Assembly (NCBI RefSeq): GCF_022581195.2
Contig: NC_061472.1
Location: forward strand, 4,278,001 to 4,342,000
Source: Helicoverpa zea
Taxonomy: Eukaryota; Arthropoda; Insecta; Lepidoptera; Noctuidae
DNA: 64,000 nucleotides
Reading direction: 5' to 3'
Under the pieces are notes generated by a model that saw nothing but the letters and a program-made list of their open reading frames with translations, was not told the DNA's origin and did no database searches. This document shows, in pieces, positions 59,173 through 64,000 of this stretch (position 1 is its first letter; each line of letters starts with the position of its first letter). The position numbers and the translations under genes were made by a program.

Positions 59173-61374
59173 AAGATTTAGATTTTTTTTTTGAATAAAA
59201 ACTTATTAAATTACTTTTATTGAATTATTAATGTACACACTATACATATATACAAACTTAAGCTACTTATCTTTATACAAAACTATATACAAAATGTATA
59301 TAAACATAAAACATAATATAAAAGAGCATCGATCAGGCGTCGAAGTATTCCTCCGCATCACTGTCCTCCGGAAACGTGCCCAGAAGACTGGCTGCATTGC
59401 CACGTTGAATGGCAATGCTAATTCTTTGTCCAAAGAATAAGCCAGCCCTCTGGTCACGCGAAGCGTCGACAAGCTTTTTCGCGATGTCCTTGTAAAGTAA
59501 CCGCGAACTCGGGCCCCACGGTCCGAGCGTTTCGACCCCAAACGGCTCAAAACTATAATTTCCAATAAGGTTATTATATTTGCGCCGCTTGGTGGTCTCT
59601 GCAGAAGCTGCAGCCGCCCCAGCACAGACTGCCGTGCTAGGAAGATGTGATGGCGCCAGGGTGTCGACGCATGTTGCGTCCCACACCAAGGGCCTACCCA
59701 TCTTCCATGGCAACAACGTCATACCATCTGGCCTCTTTCCATCGTCACGTACCAGTCCATTAGGCTCTAAAACAGCTGGTACGCCGGCGGTGGAAAGAGC
59801 ACGACGGATAATGTCGTTAATGCTGGCATGCCGTGCAATACGACCAGCACTTCTGCAGCACGACAGACCATGGTGCCCGAGGCTGTCGACAGCTTCACCG
59901 CAATGGCAGCGATGCGGAGCAACACAGGGAGCGCCTAATCGAAGGCATGTAGCTATCCGGAAGGTGTTATCATCCAGCATAGTGCCTATGCTGGTTGACG
60001 GAATAACCTGCAACCATAGTCCAGATTCCCATACTCCCACAGCCAGCAGGCGAGCACGCTCGGCAGCACCATTACACGTATTAAGAAGATCATTCCGTGT
60101 GATGCTGCAGAGCGGCCCATCCCACTGCCTCTGAGAGGAGGGGTCACTGGGCATAACCGTATTTGGGCAAGTCATTTTCCAAGCATTCAACGCATCGGCC
60201 AAACACGGCACCCCAAAGTCCACCAGTGAGGAAGATAGAATTTTCCTAGTGAGACTTGCGGTGCTGTGGACCGAGGAGAGGAATGCCGGTAAACTAAGAC
60301 TGGAAATTTTGCGGACGCCGAGGCCTCCCAAGCGAATAGGCAGTGAGGCCTGTTGCCAGGCTCGGTCGTCCAGGGCCACATTTAATATTAGAGAAAGGGT
60401 GTTCCTGATAATTTTGTCAACTTTATCTAATAGGTTCGGATGTTTCCACAAATGAGAAGAGCGAAGGATATAAGTAAATTTTGGTCCGAAACAACAATAT
60501 CGAATAAGGGTATATGCCGAATGTACATTAATTTTAAGTAACCTGTCCGAAATGTCATTGAAGTTTTGAATTTTTTCCTCTATAAAAGAGGAAAAAGAGT
60601 CGTCATAGATCGGAGACCCTAGTAGGCGAAGAGAGGCTTTCTCAATGATTTTTAATTGCGGAGCTATGGTATGAAATTTTGAAATAATCGTTTGCCTATG
60701 AATGTTGGTGTCAGGAATGAAAATTTCGCATTTCGAAAAGTTGAGTGTGAGACCGATTGATTTGAATTTTTCTTTTAATAGTGTAAGATCATTGAGAACA
60801 GTCTCTACATCGCCTCCTAGGGTGCCATCATCTAAATACCAGACGTTAAATTTTGAATTTAGCTGACGAATAATTGGATTTATAGCTAAACTAAAAATGA
60901 CTGGCCCAAGAGGGTCACCCTGTTGACATCCAGCAGCAGATTCGAGAAGATGGTCTTTATATAATAATTTGGAAGGGTATCTATAACATTGCCAAAGGAA
61001 TTTAAAAACTTTAGGAATTTCTTTTTTTGCTTCTGTCAACAGAATGTCCCTGTTTACGGAGTTGAAGGCATTCATGACGTCAACCTTTAAAATGACCTCC
61101 CCTTCATTACTATGGAGGAAAGTCGTTAATGCGTGTACCGCAGCCTCACAGCCCCCTTTAGAACCGAAACCTAACTGTAGGGGCTGGAACTTGCTGGCCA
61201 AAGATTCGCTGTAATAGGCACAGCTTATTTTGGCTACGATACGTCGGTAGGTGCTACCTACGGCAATGGGACGAATGCCGCCATCCTTCTTGCGTAGGGC
61301 GCATAAGTTAGCCCCATACAAGACATCGATGACGGCATCGTGCACATTGCCGGCGAACATTAAAGATTTAGATT
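59173..61374 (-). mobile_element. young 5'-truncated LINE of the RLE class with target duplications
   Basis: AAGATTTAGATT flanks the insert at 59173-59184 and 61363-61374. On the minus strand the 3' end has an A10 tail directly next to the duplication, as target-primed insertion produces. The 3' UTR is about 150 bp. The 5' end is cut inside the RT domain. The intact 675-residue frame points to a recent event. Confidence 0.9.
59333..61360 (-). CDS. RT and restriction-like endonuclease of a LINE (N-terminus missing)
   Basis: 675 residues open without stop. RT: KKDGGIRPIAVGSTYRR (24-40), LKVDVMNAFNSVNRDIL with catalytic Asp94, AAGCQQGDPLGPVIFSL (142-158), YLDD at 175-178, and LNFSKCEIF. A thumb-like region includes PIRLGGLGVR (341-350). 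C-terminal zinc-type Cys/His at 472-502 (CHCGEAVDSLGHHGLSC) precedes a restriction-like endonuclease signature: RPDG at 543-546 and WDAT at 560-563. This order (RT, Cys/His knuckle, RLE) is that of R2, R4, NeSL, Hero and Utopia LINEs; which clade this belongs to I cannot tell. The first Met is internal; the DNA-binding N-terminus and RT fingers are lost. The last 80 residues recur as fragments at 10186 and 31376. Such proteins nick a DNA site and copy their RNA there; this copy lacks a full protein. Confidence 0.88.
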   Translation of the reverse strand: MFAGNVHDAVIDVLYGANLCALRKKDGGIRPIAVGSTYRRIVAKISCAYYSESLASKFQPLQLGFGSKGGCEAAVHALTTFLHSNEGEVILKVDVMNAFNSVNRDILLTEAKKEIPKVFKFLWQCYRYPSKLLYKDHLLESAAGCQQGDPLGPVIFSLAINPIIRQLNSKFNVWYLDDGTLGGDVETVLNDLTLLKEKFKSIGLTLNFSKCEIFIPDTNIHRQTIISKFHTIAPQLKIIEKASLRLLGSPIYDDSFSSFIEEKIQNFNDISDRLLKINVHSAYTLIRYCCFGPKFTYILRSSHLWKHPNLLDKVDKIIRNTLSLILNVALDDRAWQQASLPIRLGGLGVRKISSLSLPAFLSSVHSTASLTRKILSSSLVDFGVPCLADALNAWKMTCPNTVMPSDPSSQRQWDGPLCSITRNDLLNTCNGAAERARLLAVGVWESGLWLQVIPSTSIGTMLDDNTFRIATCLRLGAPCVAPHRCHCGEAVDSLGHHGLSCCRSAGRIARHASINDIIRRALSTAGVPAVLEPNGLVRDDGKRPDGMTLLPWKMGRPLVWDATCVDTLAPSHLPSTAVCAGAAAASAETTKRRKYNNLIGNYSFEPFGVETLGPWGPSSRLLYKDIAKKLVDASRDQRAGLFFGQRISIAIQRGNAASLLGTFPEDSDAEEYFDA

Positions 61375-62387
61375 ATAATATATAAGATAGGTGTTAATTT
61401 AGAGTTTCTTGATGCTGACGCTGTATGTTAACAATAGTCATACATACAGACAAGGTATACAATCAATCACGTAGGAATCAAAAACTTAGTACCTCGCTAA
61501 CTAAGGGACCAAAGAAGACCACACAGAAAGAACCTCATAATCTCCTTTAAATTTTACCCAACATAATCTGCATCTACAAAAAAGAAAAAACTGCAATCAA
61601 GCACCATTATCAGAATTCTGTACATGTCCCATCTTCCTATAATCACCACTACACTTGGCAGTAAAAATCCGACGAAAGGCCCAGAAAGGACCAAAAGGGA
61701 CAAAAGGATCTTTCGATATACGGCGACATGACGCAAAGGCTCGTTATTTTATTCAGCCAGCTACAACTTCATCTAGCGGTGAAGTACGGCGTTAATTAAA
61801 CAGACTGTGGTACAGGTGTCCTTGTCTGCCTTGAGGGTATTGTATGCTCTGTTTCATTATTATAACATGGTACGGTTTGGTGGTGAGGGGTGTGCAACAT
61901 TTGGTTGGGGTAGTGCAAGAACAAATTTGTCATGGCAAAATTTACTGCAATCTGATTACACCAAAGAATAATTAAAATCTATCTATTCCCGCTGAGTTAA
62001 TTAATCGGTCTATTAATATACTTTGTAACAATCATTTATTACAAAAAAATGGCAAAGCCCATGTATTTGGAACCATGTCTAAAACAATAAGTTTCACTAC
62101 CATAACCTTTACTAAGCCCTTTGAAATATATTTCACATTTAACTTCGAAGACTTGCCAATGGGTACTTAACATACGAATTGAACAATCTCTCCTTTACTG
62201 CACTGTAAAATACAGTACCTTAATAAAATGCCAATCCAAAACAGTTGGCAATCACTGCCTCTCTAGTATGAGTAGTCGCATTTGCACATTTGATAAGATC
62301 GTCAGAGTGACATAAAATTGTGCCGGCCAGCGTTCAGAATGGCTACCTCCGTGTAACGTACGTTTTGTATCGCCGAGTACAACTGTG

Positions 62388-62433
62388 TTAGACGTTTTGT
62401 TCAGAAATACAATTTTCTGAACAAACCGTCTAA
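62388..62433. repeat. 46-bp near-perfect palindrome
   Basis: TTAGACGTTTTGTTCAGAAA is followed, after a 4- to 5-base loop, by its inverted copy ending GAACAAACCGTCTAA. One bulge or mismatch is seen. TTA/TAA ends resemble a transposon footprint. Confidence 0.8.
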
Positions 62434-62732
62434 TATGTACTTGGTTGTTCGGTAATGGAATATGTACTTACTTGGTAGTACTTTGATAGTAGGCTGTTTC
62501 TGTTTTGTTTCTATGACATTTATGTTAATATTGAATGTAGAATTCCGGGAATAGGGTGTTTGTTTTAGAGTATATGGGTACTAAATATTGTAAGTAATAG
62601 CTGGTAGTGGTTTGTTTCAAAATGTTGCTACAAAATAGTTTAATATTGGGACTATACGCTTTAAATTTAGTCTTCAGTTTACTATCAAAATACATTACCT
62701 ATATATAAGAAATAACTTATATTGTTTGACAC

Positions 62733-62870
62733 TTCGTCTTACCAAGAGGTATCTGGTTGCCCAGGTAACTAAATGGTTTGAGGAGGTCCAAGTAAAATAC
62801 TGCTTCCACTGTATCCAATTAGACTTGAATCTAACCCCAAAATTGTTGTAAAAAGGCTAGGCAAAGATTC
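62733..62870 (+). mobile_element. tRNA-derived SINE, old 3' fragment
   Basis: Diverged match to the SINE family at 30032: CTTACCAAGAGGTATCTGGT, TTGCCCAGGTAACT and CTAACCCCAAAATTG. Confidence 0.6.
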
Positions 62871-64000
62871 AAAAAGGCTTTATTTCGTCACCTAATTTTA
62901 TTTTTCAGTACCTATATATACTATATCCAGGATTTAAATATATTAGAACAGGCATTCTGTGCCTGCCTGTACCTCTAGTTATGGGTCTCGTTAGGTCACG
63001 TTTCAGACACAAAGCATATAGGCTTTATGTCTTAATTCAGAGAGCCACTGGCCAAGCCTTCCATATTTATATAGAATGCCTGGCATTTAACAACAACTCT
63101 ATAAAGTTTAACTACAGTTAACTTATGTACGAACTACGAACAGTTAGGAAAACAACTGATAGTAGACATTGTTCAAGTTTAGTTTATTTGATGGTCAGAT
63201 AGAATAATAAATAGGTTTTTAAGATAAATTGTTGTTTATATTGATTATAGTTATATCCAAATTGATCACTGCTTTGTACGTTCTAAGTATATGAAATGAA
63301 ATAGTTTATTTTGCAAGTTGGATACTTTTATATAACAAGTTATTTTGAGACGCGGTAGAATTTTTTAACCAACTACCTTACTAATAAAACTGAGAAGAAA
63401 TGCCAAAACAAACTCAATGATGCACTTTGTATTCCTCTAAATTCCTGCATTCAATTATTATTTAAAAATGACTACGAAATTGAAATGGTTCGCTAAACAC
63501 TAACCTACAAGGCTTTTACTTTTGTCGCCATTAAATCTTGATACTACAAAACAATTGAGCCTGATCACCAAAATAGGAAAACGCTTTACTATAAAATATT
63601 TCAAATAGCATACCTACTTATATAGTGCAGTCGGCTCACTATATAGGGCCATAGTTCAACCTTACTGGCTTATCTATCATTCTATACCTTTGTTCAGTTG
63701 CGCAACTCTGTTATATATTTTAGAACCATATTTAAGGCCTATGGTGCTAAATTACAATTATTGCAGTATTTAATGTAGTATCGGGATATTTTGAATTCGA
63801 TCTTTCTCGATATTATTTGCCTTTTTGGTGAAGGTATTGAGAAAATGTCGTTAGTAAATAGTTGGTAAGGACGTAAAATGTACTGCATAGAGGAATGGCT
63901 AAAATGGATTATGAAGGTGGAACTATAGAGCATAAGAAGAGCACCAATTAAAATGGCGTCTTAAGAAGGCAGGTTACCTTCCGCGCTACGTTCTCTTTAA

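Larger units (their letters stand above)
61375..64000. other. non-genic stretch
   Basis: AT-rich DNA with a SINE piece (62733-62870) and a small hairpin (62388-62433). No supported gene. Confidence 0.4.

Overview
The window looks like AT-rich moth nuclear DNA. The evidence is spliced genes with GT-AG introns, TCAGT-type insect initiators, a neuronal synaptobrevin gene of insect type, and dense LINE, SINE and MITE debris. Two tRNA-derived SINE families match ones I know from noctuid moths. Order Lepidoptera is well supported; family Noctuidae is likely; I do not name a genus.

Layout. 0.6-1.7 kb: composite dispersed repeat. 4.2-7.8 kb: possible 3.6-kb DNA transposon stuffed with two TA-flanked MITEs, a GC-rich repeat and a SINE. 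10.2-12.8 kb: remnant of a LINE with a restriction-like endonuclease (RLE), whose 3' UTR holds a non-autonomous LTR element with two identical 312-bp LTRs and a 24 x 19 bp minisatellite. 17.2-22.4 kb: two small four-exon genes, head to head, for secreted five-cysteine Kazal-like proteins; no single ORF reveals them and I rebuilt them from splice sites and phase. 23.1-25.6 kb: 5'-truncated CR1/Jockey-type LINE with a complete RT. 27-36 kb: repeats, including a SINE with 16-bp target duplications and a 236-bp tandem array. 37.0-37.7 kb: single-exon gene for a secreted eight-cysteine protein, with TATA box, initiator and poly(A) signal. 41.0-49 kb: neuronal synaptobrevin, start codon split by intron 1, a 147-bp tandem array in intron 4 and three candidate last exons. 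49-59 kb: mostly unannotatable AT-rich sequence. 59.2-61.4 kb: young 5'-truncated RLE LINE with a 12-bp target duplication. 61.4-64 kb: repeats and a small hairpin.

The host genes do not form a pathway: one neuronal vesicle-fusion protein and three small secreted proteins. The newest reading here is the divergent Kazal pair, which share intron phases and first coding exon length and so are a local duplication.
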